Assembly (NCBI RefSeq): GCF_002944315.1
Contig: NZ_CP024314.1
Location: forward strand, 682,001 to 746,000
Source of the DNA: Rhizobium sp. NXC24
GTDB lineage: Bacteria; Pseudomonadota; Alphaproteobacteria; Rhizobiales; Rhizobiaceae
Direction of reading: 5' to 3'
DNA length: 64,000 bases
The notes below the pieces were generated by a model. The model was not told the origin of the DNA. It made no database searches and was given only the letters and a program-made list of their open reading frames with translations. Position 1 is the stretch's first letter. Every line of letters begins with the position of its first letter. Positions 54,010-62,132 of the stretch are shown here, piece after piece. A program made the position numbers and the translations under genes.

Positions 54010-54909
54010 ATGGCTGACATCATCGACGGCAAGCAGGTGGCTGCTTCGGTAATTGATGCGGTGAAGACGGCGACCGCAGCACTGGAAAAAGAGACGGGTG
54101 TGAAGACCGGCCTTGCCGTCGTCATCGTCGGTGATGATCCGGCCAGTCACACCTATGTCGGCGCCAAGGGCCGCATGGCCAAGGAATGCGGCTTTACCTC
54201 CATCCAGCATACGCTGCCGGCCGAGACGACGCAGGACGAGCTGGCAAAGCTTGTCCAGTCCCTCAACGAGGATGCCGGCATTCACGGCATCCTGGTGCAA
54301 CTGCCGCTGCCGAAACATCTGAATGCCGAAGCGATCATCCAGTCGATCCGGCCGGACAAGGATGTCGATGGCCTGCATGTGGTCAATGCCGGCAAGCTGG
54401 CGACCGGCGATCTTGCCACCGGGCTGATCTCCTGCACGCCGGCCGGCGCCATGCTGCTGGTGCGCCGCATCCATGGCGAGGACCTGTCGGGATTGAATGC
54501 CGTCGTCATCGGCCGCTCGAACCTCTTCGGCAAGCCGATGGCGCAATTGCTGCTCAATGCCAATGCGACGGTGACGACGGCCCATTCCCGCACCAAGGAC
54601 CTGCCGGCGGTTGCCCGCAGTGCCGATATTCTGGTGGCGGCGGTCGGCCGGCCGGAAATGGTCAAGGCGGATTGGGTAAAGCCGGGTGCGACGGTGATTG
54701 ATGTCGGCATCAACCGCATCGCCGCACCGGAACGCGGCGAGGGCAAGAGCCGGCTGGTCGGCGATGTCGCCTTTGCCGAGGCGGCGGAAGTGGCGGCTGC
54801 CATCACTCCGGTTCCGGGCGGCGTCGGGCCGATGACCATCGCCATGCTGATGGCCAATACGGTGATTGCCGCCCATCGTGCTGCCGGCAAGCCGGCGCCG
54901 CGGTTCTGA
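54010..54909 (+). CDS. folD: Methylene-tetrahydrofolate dehydrogenase/cyclohydrolase FolD
   Basis: 299 aa bifunctional enzyme: 5,10-methylene-THF to 10-formyl-THF with NADP. Catalytic block [17 protein letters not shown] (Lys), [25 protein letters not shown] site [17 protein letters not shown], and [14 protein letters not shown]. Located 3 bp after purU. Probably a second, pathway-specific copy, since a housekeeping folD is normally elsewhere in the genome; this cannot be checked from the window. Together with PurU it turns methylene-THF into formate. Confidence 0.95.
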   Translation: MADIIDGKQVAASVIDAVKTATAALEKETGVKTGLAVVIVGDDPASHTYVGAKGRMAKECGFTSIQHTLPAETTQDELAKLVQSLNEDAGIHGILVQLPLPKHLNAEAIIQSIRPDKDVDGLHVVNAGKLATGDLATGLISCTPAGAMLLVRRIHGEDLSGLNAVVIGRSNLFGKPMAQLLLNANATVTTAHSRTKDLPAVARSADILVAAVGRPEMVKADWVKPGATVIDVGINRIAAPERGEGKSRLVGDVAFAEAAEVAAAITPVPGGVGPMTIAMLMANTVIAAHRAAGKPAPRF

Positions 54910-54928
54910 TCACGCCAAGTAAATCATA

Positions 54929-55051
54929 TCAATCGGCCGGCGCCACGCCGGTCGAAGCACGCACGATCAGCTCGGTCTTCCAAAGCTCCTGCTCGGGAAA
55001 TGTCTCGAGCTGCTTGATCTCGCCGATCAGCCGCTCGGCGATCGTCTTCCA
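54929..55051 (-). pseudogene. Remnant: C-terminal 40 codons of a LacI-family regulator
   Basis: On the minus strand the frame ends with TGA at 54929-54931. It reads, from about 55051, WKTIAERLIGEIKQLETF, PEQELWKTELIVRASTG and VAPAD. The ELIVRASTG ending is the normal C-terminus of many LacI-family proteins. Upstream of about 55051 the similarity stops, and a stop codon follows about 12 codons further. No DNA-binding domain is left. It lies tail to tail with folD, 19 bp away. Confidence 0.65.
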
Positions 55052-55276
55052 CAATAGTGCAGACAGAATGCGACAGACGCCGAATCACGCGTCTGGATCG
55101 GTCTGCGACGATTTAAAATTCGTAAGCGCCGACACCAAATGCCGTTGAATAAAATGTGCTACCCGCCGCGGCACTTGACGACCCAGGTGGCAGCGTGAAG
55201 CTGATAGTTGCATATTGGTCACAGCGCCCGAAGCTTGTAGTAAGGGGACCTTCATATAATTGACAAACATACCGTT

Positions 55277-55292
55277 GGTTTGTAAACAAACC
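55277..55292. promoter_or_regulatory. Palindrome in the porin upstream region
   Basis: GGTTTGT, AA, ACAAACC: perfect 7-bp arms, about 230 bp upstream of the porin start. It overlaps the expected -10 area of a promoter with TTGACA at 55259-55264. TetR- or similar-type operator is possible; the regulator is unknown. Confidence 0.4.
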
Positions 55293-55523
55293 TCAGGACA
55301 TGAATATGTCTTGCGGTCGAAGCGTCGGCCGCATCGGTAGGGTATTTCAGGGCCGTGTCGCGGGGCTGATTGGGCGGAACAAGAGGGACTCAAGCCAGCA
55401 TCAAGCAGGGCAATCGCAGATCTGTTCGATCGCGTTGATGCGAGGTCAATTCTGCATGGGGTTGGTAGTGAACCTCCATGCGTGCGGAATCTCTGAAATG
55501 CATATTGCAACCAGGAGTTTAAA

Positions 55524-56615
55524 ATGAATTTGAAAAGCCTTCTGATCAGCTCTGCTGCTTCGCTCGCAGCAGTTTCCGGGGCCCATGCCGCGGACGCTAT
55601 TGTCGCTGCCGAGCCGGAGCCTCTTCAGTACGTTCGCATTTGCGACGCTTATGGTGCTGGTTACTTCTTCATTCCGGGTACCGAGACTTGCTTGAAGATC
55701 GGCGGCCAAGTTCGTACCGAAGGTGAATGGTACGATGCCTACAGCCCGACGAACAAGACCGGAACGTTGTGGCACACCCGCGCCGAGCTGAGCCTCGACA
55801 CCGCAACAGACACTGAATACGGCCCTCTGAAGACCAACACGGTTCTCCGTTGGGACTGGAGTGAAGGCAATTCGACGAGCACCAAGCTGCTGTTTGCCAA
55901 TATCAGCCTCGGCGGATTCACTGTCGGTAAGGCAGACTCCCAGTACAACTCGTACATCGGTTACGCCGGCGACGTCATCAACGACGACGTGATCTATGAC
56001 GGCCCGTATGAACTCAACCAGTTGACCTACAACTATGACGCCGGCAACGGCTTCACGGCTGTGATCTCGGTCGAAGATAGCTACTCCAGCGGCTCGGATG
56101 CATCCTATGGAGCGAGCTGGTGGGGTGACGACAAGGCGGATCACTACGCTCCTGACGTCGTTGCCGGTGCAGGGTTCAAGTCCGGCATCTGGGGTGTCAA
56201 GGTCGTCGGCGGTTACGATTCGATCGTCGAAGAAGGTGCCGTCAAGGCTCGCGTCGACGCCGACTTCGGCGCTTTCTCTGCCTTCTTGATGGGTGGCTGG
56301 AACACGGACGGCGACAAGCTGAACAAGTACGCCGGTACGAACCTGGATCGTTCCGCTTGCCCGGCAGGCCGTCCTGATCTTTGCGGCTGGGGTGACTGGG
56401 CTGTCTGGGGCGGCGTTGGCGTTCCGATCAACGACAAGCTGAAGTGGAACCTGCAGCTCGCTTACACCGACTCCAAGATCTTCGCCGCTACGACGAACAT
56501 CAAGTGGAACCCGGTCAAGAACCTGCTGATCGAACCCGAAGTCTCCTACACCGATTGGGATTCGGTCAATCAGGACCAGTGGGCCGGTATCCTGCGCTTC
56601 CAGCGTAGCTTCTAA
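55524..56615 (+). CDS. Alphaproteobacterial porin, RopA/Omp2 type
   Basis: 363 aa outer-membrane beta-barrel. Signal peptide 1-22 (cleavage at AHA-AD), followed by the family opening PLQYVRICDAYGAGYFFIPG, TETCLKIGGQVRTEG, then a Gly/Asp/aromatic-rich barrel ending in a terminal Phe (LRFQRSF), required for outer-membrane insertion. Conserved Cys pair in the N-terminal part. AGGAG at 55512-55516 lies 7 bp before ATG. It is single, with a leader of more than 200 bp, which leaves room for post-transcriptional control. Codon use is strongly biased, as for highly expressed genes. Confidence 0.92.
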   Translation: MNLKSLLISSAASLAAVSGAHAADAIVAAEPEPLQYVRICDAYGAGYFFIPGTETCLKIGGQVRTEGEWYDAYSPTNKTGTLWHTRAELSLDTATDTEYGPLKTNTVLRWDWSEGNSTSTKLLFANISLGGFTVGKADSQYNSYIGYAGDVINDDVIYDGPYELNQLTYNYDAGNGFTAVISVEDSYSSGSDASYGASWWGDDKADHYAPDVVAGAGFKSGIWGVKVVGGYDSIVEEGAVKARVDADFGAFSAFLMGGWNTDGDKLNKYAGTNLDRSACPAGRPDLCGWGDWAVWGGVGVPINDKLKWNLQLAYTDSKIFAATTNIKWNPVKNLLIEPEVSYTDWDSVNQDQWAGILRFQRSF

Positions 56616-56715
56616 TCTGAAATTATCCGGCCCCCCTTTGCCGGGTAAGAGAAGCCTGCGGTTTCCAATCCTGTGGGCTTCTCACACTGATCGGTTGACC
56701 TCCGATCAAATACGG

Positions 56716-56747
56716 AAAGGGTTCGGCTTTCCCTGCCGAACCCTTTT
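56716..56747. terminator. Terminator between the porin and tetR genes
   Basis: AAAGGGTTCGGC (56716-56727), loop TTTCCCT, GCCGAACCCTTT (56735-56746) followed by T: 12-bp stem without mismatch, A-tract on one side and T-tract on the other, so it can serve both convergent genes. A weaker 7-bp hairpin (ATCCGGC/GCCGGGT) lies closer to the porin stop. Confidence 0.8.
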
Positions 56748-56772
56748 CACTAGGCGCTCCGCTGTCGCCTAC

Positions 56773-57384
56773 CTAATGCGTCGGAAACCATGTGGTCAGG
56801 ATCATTTTGATAAGAGCTTGCCCACAGGGAACCAATTCAAAATCGCCTTTATCGAGAGCCCATTCGGCGACCAATCCTCCAATGACCGCAGTCAAAGCGG
56901 AAGCGGCGGTATCTGCCGACCACGGCGGAGGCAACGGCTTGTCGGCATCCATGGAGTGGAAAATTCTCGCAAAATGCTCCTGCATATCATGCCGGAATGA
57001 GTCCGTGCTGTCCGCCGCATCATCACAAAATGCCATGTCGAGATACATGATGACTTTCAGTAGCCCGCGTTTGCGAGGCTCCTGCTGAAGCTCTGCGAAC
57101 GTCGCCGAAATCGTATCTATGAGCAGCTCAAGCGGATTGGGCGGATGTCCTTCGGCAATTCGCTCCGCAAGTTCCTGGAAGGGCTGCTGCGCCTTGTCGC
57201 GGATCGAAAACAAGAGACCTTGCTTGTTCTTGAAATGCCAGTGAACTGCGCCGCGGGTAACACCGGCCGCCGAGGCTATTTCGTCCAGCGTGACATTTTC
57301 GTAGCCGTTGTCGAGAAACAGCGCCTCCGCCGAGCGTAATATCTCACGTCTGGTTTCAGCCGCTTCCTCCTTTGTGCGTCTCAT
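56773..57384 (-). CDS. TetR/AcrR-family regulator
   Basis: 203 aa. N-terminal HTH: TRREILRSAEALFLDNGYEN, VTLDEIASAAGVTRGAVHWH, FKNKQGLLFSI, in the close AcrR/TtgR form (GVTRGAVHWHFKNK). The C-terminal helical ligand domain is the multidrug-binding type (FARIFHSMDADKPLPPPWSA). Such repressors usually lie next to RND pump genes; here none adjoins. Porin is convergent and the ROK gene is upstream on the same strand, so the target is unclear. Confidence 0.88.
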   Translation of the reverse strand: MRRTKEEAAETRREILRSAEALFLDNGYENVTLDEIASAAGVTRGAVHWHFKNKQGLLFSIRDKAQQPFQELAERIAEGHPPNPLELLIDTISATFAELQQEPRKRGLLKVIMYLDMAFCDDAADSTDSFRHDMQEHFARIFHSMDADKPLPPPWSADTAASALTAVIGGLVAEWALDKGDFELVPCGQALIKMILTTWFPTH

Positions 57385-57426
57385 TCATTCCCCTCCAATT
57401 TCCGCGCCGCGCCCCTTCAGCTCTGT

Positions 57427-57454
57427 CACAATAGTCATAACGTCGATTATTGTG
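57427..57454. promoter_or_regulatory. Candidate TetR operator
   Basis: CACAATA, 14 bp, TATTGTG: perfect 7-bp inverted arms within 43-70 bp upstream of the tetR start, span 28 bp, as for AcrR-type sites. Rest of the 57385-57585 gap shows nothing else. Confidence 0.35.
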
Positions 57455-57585
57455 CTTACAACACCGTTACCTTGCGCGATGTTTTCCCCGGTTATTCTAC
57501 GGCTGTTACGGCGCGCGGTCACCGACGACCTCGAAGGCGGCCCTCGTTCGAACAAAGCCGCTCCTTCTTGGGGCGGCAAGCCCGG

Positions 57586-58800
57586 CTACCTGGCGGATTT
57601 CTGCGTGCTGCCGGTATATGTCCGGCTAATGTCGGTAAAGCCGCTCGATGATTCAAAATCAAACATTCTTTGGGTTACCAGAGCGGCCGCGCCGCGGGCC
57701 CAAGAATTATCTTCCCAGTCCGGAAGCAGGGGAGGCGCCGTTCTGAAGGTCCTGGCGGCAAGGGCTTCCCGAAGTGGTCCGAGAAAATGTTCGCCAAGCG
57801 AGACGGCTTCGCCGCCGGCAACGATGACTTCCGGGTCCGTGACATTGACGAGATTGGCGAGCGCCGTTCCTATGCTTTTGCCGGAATGTTCGACAAGCGC
57901 GACTGCCGTCGGATCGCCGGCAGCCAAAGCGCTGCGCAGTTCAGGAAGGCCTCGATCCTCGCCATGTCCGGTTGCCTCGCGCCAACGTCGCAAGATCGAC
58001 GCTTCGGAATGATATGCCATCAGACAGCCGCGTTTGCCGCATTCGCATATCCGGCCATTTTCTTCATAAAGCGTATGCCCGAACTTGCCGGCCGCACCAT
58101 TTGCGCCGCGATAGAGCTTTCCCTCGATGACGAGCGCGCAGCTTATGCCGACGCCGACAGCGAGAACGGCCATGTTGCGATGCTGCCTCCCCAAGCCAAA
58201 AAGTTGCTGGGCGATGGCATAGGCGTTGGTGTCGTCTTCCAGCCAGACCGGCACGTTGGCGCGATTCGCCACAAGCGAGGCGAGGGGAACATTGTCCCAA
58301 TTGAAGCGATGACTGCGGACGCATGCGGTCTGTTCATCATTGATAACGCCGGGCATGGAGATGCCGATCCCTGCCAGCTTGGCATGCGGTCGTCCGGCGA
58401 GCTTGACCATTTCGGGAACAGTGCTGGCCAGCAGGTCGGCAACGTAGTCCGGCTGGTGACCGGCAAGGGGGATCCGCATGGCCGCCACGGGATTGGTCGC
58501 AAGGTCTGTTGCGACGCATTCGACGGAATCCACCATCAACTTGAACCCGACCACGAGCCCGTGCTCATAGTTGATCTGTACCGGGATCGGGCGCCTGCCG
58601 GTGAGGCCGGTTACGGCTTGGCCTTCGACAACGATGCCTTCCTCGCACAAGTCGCCGACAACGAACGTCACAGCCGCAGGGCTTAGCCCTGTGACTGTCG
58701 CGATATCGGCGCGGCTTCTCGGTCCCTCTCTCCGCAGGAGATTGAGGATCAGGCGTCGATTTAGCGCCCTTGCAGTGCTCTGGTCGCCTTTTAGCTTCAA
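57586..58800 (-). CDS. ROK-family transcriptional repressor (NagC/XylR type)
   Basis: 404 aa. N-terminal winged HTH (LNRRLILNLLRREGPRSRAD, IATVTGLSPAAVTFVVGDLC) fused to a ROK sugar-kinase-like domain (AGIGISMPGVINDEQTACVR, VWLEDDTNAYAIAQ, GVGISCALVIEGKLYRGANG) with the zinc motif GHTLYEENGRICECGKRGC. HTH-bearing ROK proteins bind a sugar and release DNA. It is divergent from the sugar importer-beta-galactosidase operon, with a 17-bp palindrome next to its start. Confidence 0.92.
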   Translation of the reverse strand: MKLKGDQSTARALNRRLILNLLRREGPRSRADIATVTGLSPAAVTFVVGDLCEEGIVVEGQAVTGLTGRRPIPVQINYEHGLVVGFKLMVDSVECVATDLATNPVAAMRIPLAGHQPDYVADLLASTVPEMVKLAGRPHAKLAGIGISMPGVINDEQTACVRSHRFNWDNVPLASLVANRANVPVWLEDDTNAYAIAQQLFGLGRQHRNMAVLAVGVGISCALVIEGKLYRGANGAAGKFGHTLYEENGRICECGKRGCLMAYHSEASILRRWREATGHGEDRGLPELRSALAAGDPTAVALVEHSGKSIGTALANLVNVTDPEVIVAGGEAVSLGEHFLGPLREALAARTFRTAPPLLPDWEDNSWARGAAALVTQRMFDFESSSGFTDISRTYTGSTQKSAR

Positions 58801-58810
58801 CTTCCGTTCC

Positions 58811-58827
58811 TTAATTTTGTAAATTAA
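58811..58827. promoter_or_regulatory. Candidate ROK operator
   Basis: TTAATTT, TGT, AAATTAA: perfect 7-bp arms, 11-27 bp upstream of the ROK start and 168 bp from the importer gene. AT-rich palindromes of this kind fit NagC/Mlc/XylR sites. Confidence 0.55.
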
Positions 58828-58994
58828 TTATTGCAAAGCTCCCGCAATCTATGCATAAGTTCACCCGCCGATCAACTCCGGAAGCGGTTTCCGCCCTGAG
58901 AATAGCGACAAATCGGCGCGTTGAATGCCTGGCTTGCATCCCGAGGAGGAGGGGCTCGCCAGGACGTGTTGATGGATCAACTGGGAGGAATTCA

Positions 58995-60269
58995 ATGGTG
59001 CATTCAAAACAAATCTTTCCGTCCACCCGCCGCAATTTCCTGAAGGGCGCAGGCGCAATATCAGCGGCCGCTTTGGCGGGCGGCCTGTCGGCACCCGCTA
59101 TTGCCCAGGCGCAGAAGGTCACGGTGATCTCGGCGGAGAACAATGCGGAGGCGCTTGCAGCGCTGAAGAAAATCGCCGAGGCTTTCGGAAAGGAAGCCGG
59201 GGTCAGCGTCGTCATCAACAACATGGATCACGAGGCCCACAAGACGGCCATTCGCAACTACCTTGTTGCCGGTGCGCCTGACATTTGCACGTGGTTTTCG
59301 GGCAATCGCATGCGTGCTTTCGTAAAACGCGGCCTGTTCGATGATATTTCCGATCTGTTCGAGAAGGAAAAATACAAGGATGTGCTCGGCGCAACGACGG
59401 GAACGGTTACGGTCGAAGGCAAGCAATATGGCCTGCCGACCGGCGGCACCCTTTGGGGGATGTTCTACCGTAAGGATGTCTTCGATCAGCATGGCCTGAC
59501 TGTGCCGACGACGGCCGAGGAATTTGTGGCTTACGGCGACAAGTGCAAGGCCGCCGGTCTCACGCCGATCGCCATGGGAACCAAGGAGCTTTGGCCGGCT
59601 GCCGGCTGGTTCGATCAAATGAACCTGCGCATCAATGGCCTCGACAAGCACATGGCGCTGATGAACGGCGAGATGAGCTATCTCGACCCATCCCTGAAGC
59701 CGGTTTTCGATCAATGGGAAGGGATGATCAACAAGGAGTTCTTCACCGCCAATCACACGTCATTCGGCTGGCAGGAGGCCGCAGCGCTGCTTGCCCAGAA
59801 AAAGGCCGGCATGATGAATCTCGGCGCCTTTTTGAAGTCTGCCTTCACCGCCGAGGATTTGCCGCAACTGTCCTATGCCACTTTCCCGGTTCTGGACCCG
59901 AAGGTCGGTCACTTCGAAGAATTCTCGGTCAATTCGATCCATATTCCCGCAAACGCGAAGAACAAGCAGGGCGCTCGCGAATTCCTTGCCTATTTCTATA
60001 AACCGGAAAATCTCGCGGCCTATCTGGAGCCCGGCGGAAACGTACCACCGCGCAACGATCTTCCGCCCAGCAAGGACCCGCTCGTCAACGTGGCAGTCGA
60101 GACCTTGAAGAAGCTGCAGGGAGCTTCTCAGTATTACGATCGCGACAGCGACCCCGATATGGCCCAGGCCGGCCTTGTCGGCTTCCAGGAATTCATGGCG
60201 AAGCCTGATCGGCGCGACTCCATTCTTCAGCGCCTCGAAGGGACCCGCAAGCGCATCTACAAACTCTAG
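58995..60269 (+). CDS. Sugar ABC transporter substrate-binding protein (CUT1, Tat signal)
   Basis: 424 aa. ATG 58995 has GGGAGGA before it; the open frame extends further without a ribosome site. Twin-arginine signal STRRNFLKGAGAISAAALAG and AIAQAQ cleavage, so it is exported folded. CUT1 features: VVINNMDHEAHKTAIRNYLV, DICTWFSGNRMRAFVKRGLF, GTVTVEGKQYGLPTGGTLWG, GAREFLAYFYKPENLAAYL. With the GH42 gene downstream, a beta-galactoside is the likely ligand. A 13-bp hairpin follows the stop. Confidence 0.9.
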   Translation: MVHSKQIFPSTRRNFLKGAGAISAAALAGGLSAPAIAQAQKVTVISAENNAEALAALKKIAEAFGKEAGVSVVINNMDHEAHKTAIRNYLVAGAPDICTWFSGNRMRAFVKRGLFDDISDLFEKEKYKDVLGATTGTVTVEGKQYGLPTGGTLWGMFYRKDVFDQHGLTVPTTAEEFVAYGDKCKAAGLTPIAMGTKELWPAAGWFDQMNLRINGLDKHMALMNGEMSYLDPSLKPVFDQWEGMINKEFFTANHTSFGWQEAAALLAQKKAGMMNLGAFLKSAFTAEDLPQLSYATFPVLDPKVGHFEEFSVNSIHIPANAKNKQGAREFLAYFYKPENLAAYLEPGGNVPPRNDLPPSKDPLVNVAVETLKKLQGASQYYDRDSDPDMAQAGLVGFQEFMAKPDRRDSILQRLEGTRKRIYKL

Positions 60270-60287
60270 TTCTCCTCCCGGTGACCG

Positions 60288-60313
60288 GGGAGCGGAAGCG
60301 CGCTTCCGCTCCC
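60288..60313 (+). terminator. Intercistronic hairpin after the binding-protein gene
   Basis: GGGAGCGGAAGCG directly followed by CGCTTCCGCTCCC: a perfect 26-base palindrome, giving an 11-bp stem with a GCGC loop, no U-run. 18 bp after the stop and 25 bp before the permease start. Confidence 0.6.
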
Positions 60314-60338
60314 TCATAACTCCAATGAGGCTCTGGAT

Positions 60339-61223
60339 ATGTTGATGATTTGGCGCCGCCAACGTTGGTGGCTCACTCCCACTTTGCTTATCGCGCCGGC
60401 GATCCTGCTCTTTTTCACGGTCATCCTGTTGTCGGCCGTGCGGAGCGTCTGGATCAGTTTTCACGAGTGGGACGGCTTCGGCCCGATGAACTGGATCGGT
60501 TTCGGGAACTACATCGAACTCTACAATGATCCGCAATTTTACGTTTCGCTGAAGAACAATCTCATCTGGCTGATCATGTTCATGGCCGCACCGCCGCTCG
60601 GGCTGGCCATAGCATTGCTGGTCAATCAGAAAATAAGGGGCATGCGCTTCCTGAAGTCGCTGTTCTTCATCCCGCTGGTGCTGGCTTCGGTCACAGTCGG
60701 GATCGTGTTCACATGGGTCTATACGCCGGAGTTCGGACTTCTTGCCCTGATCTTCAAGGCATTTGGCGCGACCGCCCCAGCCGTTCTTTCGGACGAGCAT
60801 TTCGTGACGTTTGCGATCGTCATCGCAGCACTTTGGCCGCAGGTCACGTTCTGCATGGTTCTCTATCTCGCGGGGCTGAACAATCTGAGCGAGGAGCTCA
60901 TAGGTGCTGGCCGCGTGGACGGGGCGAGGGGATGGAACATGCTTTGGCACATCGTCCTGCCTCAACTGACGCAGGTGACCTTCATCGCCATCGCGGTGAC
61001 GGTGGTCGGCGCGCTTCGATCCTTTGACATGATCTCCGTCATGACGGCCGGCGGCCCGTTCGGATCGTCTTCCGTGCTGGCCTATCAGATGTACGAGCAA
61101 TCGATCTTCTCCTATCGCTTCGGCTACGGAGCGGCGATCGCATCCGTTCTCTTCGTGATCATGGCCGCATTCATCGCCTGGTACCTGTCACGCATCATTC
61201 GCACAGAAGAGAGAGGTGGCTGA
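60339..61223 (+). CDS. CUT1 sugar ABC permease, MalF type
   Basis: 294 aa with six TMs: N-terminal TM (LTPTLLIAPAILLFFTVILL), then an EAA motif EELIGAGRVDGARGWNMLWH followed by IVLPQL. Topology is the short MalF type without the extra N-terminal helices. Its TGA overlaps the ATG of the next gene (TGATG). Confidence 0.91.
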   Translation: MLMIWRRQRWWLTPTLLIAPAILLFFTVILLSAVRSVWISFHEWDGFGPMNWIGFGNYIELYNDPQFYVSLKNNLIWLIMFMAAPPLGLAIALLVNQKIRGMRFLKSLFFIPLVLASVTVGIVFTWVYTPEFGLLALIFKAFGATAPAVLSDEHFVTFAIVIAALWPQVTFCMVLYLAGLNNLSEELIGAGRVDGARGWNMLWHIVLPQLTQVTFIAIAVTVVGALRSFDMISVMTAGGPFGSSSVLAYQMYEQSIFSYRFGYGAAIASVLFVIMAAFIAWYLSRIIRTEERGG

Positions 61224-62074
61224 TGTATCCTCGCCCTATTCCGGAAACAGCCATCTGGCAGCGACGGTTTTATGTGCTGGCGGTGCTGCTTGTTCTCCTG
61301 CTTTGGCTCTGCCCTCTGTTTGCGATCATCCTGACGTCGTTCCGTTCGACGACCGATGTCATGAGTGGCAATCTGTGGGGGTGGCCGACCGAGCTTGGTC
61401 TGATCGATAATTATACCGCGGTCTTCACCCAGACCCCGATGGCCCAGTATTTCCTGAACAGCCTAACGATTACCATTCCTTCGGTAATCGGCGTCCTGGT
61501 TCTGAGCACGCTCGCGGGCTTTGTTCTCTCCCGCTACCGCTTTCCGGGCAATATGCTGATCTTTGCGCTCTTCGTCGGCGGCAATTTCCTGCCGCACCAG
61601 ATCATGATGATCCCCGTGCGCGATCTTATGGTGCGGCTGAATCTCATCGATACGACGTCGGCGCTGATCATCTTCCACGTTGCCTTCCAGACAGGATTTG
61701 CGACGCTTTTCATGCGGAATTTCATCGCGGCCTTGCCCGATGAACTCTTTCAGGCTGCCCGCGCGGAAGGCGCGACACCTATCCAGACGCTGATACATGT
61801 TGCGGTGCCGCTGGTCCGGCCGGCTCTCGCGGCGTTGGCCATTCTGATCTTTACGTTCATCTGGAACGACTACTTCTGGGCGGTGGTGCTGACGGTCAGC
61901 GACTCCGTGAAGCCCGTGACTGCCGGTCTGGCCAATCTGCGCGGGGAATGGGTTTCGGCATGGAACCTCATCTCGGCAGGCACGATCGTCGTCGCGGTGC
62001 CGCCTGTCGTCATGTTCTTCCTCATGCAGCGCCATTTCATCGCCGGTCTGACCATGGGGGCCGTCAAAGGATGA
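61223..62074 (+). CDS. CUT1 sugar ABC permease, MalG type
   Basis: 283 aa with six TMs. N-terminal LAVLLVLLLWLCPLFAIILT, then SFRSTTDVMSGNLWGWPTE, and EAA loop ELFQAARAEGATPIQTLIHV. MalG-like C-terminus (RHFIAGLTMGAVKG) is characteristic. Partner of the preceding permease, 58 bp before the ATPase. Confidence 0.92.
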   Translation: MYPRPIPETAIWQRRFYVLAVLLVLLLWLCPLFAIILTSFRSTTDVMSGNLWGWPTELGLIDNYTAVFTQTPMAQYFLNSLTITIPSVIGVLVLSTLAGFVLSRYRFPGNMLIFALFVGGNFLPHQIMMIPVRDLMVRLNLIDTTSALIIFHVAFQTGFATLFMRNFIAALPDELFQAARAEGATPIQTLIHVAVPLVRPALAALAILIFTFIWNDYFWAVVLTVSDSVKPVTAGLANLRGEWVSAWNLISAGTIVVAVPPVVMFFLMQRHFIAGLTMGAVKG

Positions 62075-62132
62075 GCGAGACGGCATTTCCTTTCCCAGAA
62101 CTCAAGAGTCCAACAGCAGAGAGCCAGGAAAC

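Larger units (their letters stand above)
54910..55523. other. 614-bp region without an intact gene
   Basis: Contains a LacI C-terminal remnant (54929-55051), AT-richer sequence of unclear use, a 16-bp palindrome next to a possible TTGACA -35 element (55259-55264), and a long probable leader of the porin mRNA. No other convincing gene was seen on either strand. Confidence 0.6.

Noticed and set aside
53092..54876. 594-codon open frame antisense to purU and folD
   Set aside because: Arg/His/Asp-rich mirror of two certain genes with high third-position GC; no ribosome site or known domain.
55085..55510. 141-codon minus-strand frame upstream of the porin
   Set aside because: No recognisable motif, low bias and no ribosome site. 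A second frame in the same strand (55113-55290, ending VGAYEF) looks protein-like but has no start and low third-position GC, so it was not called.
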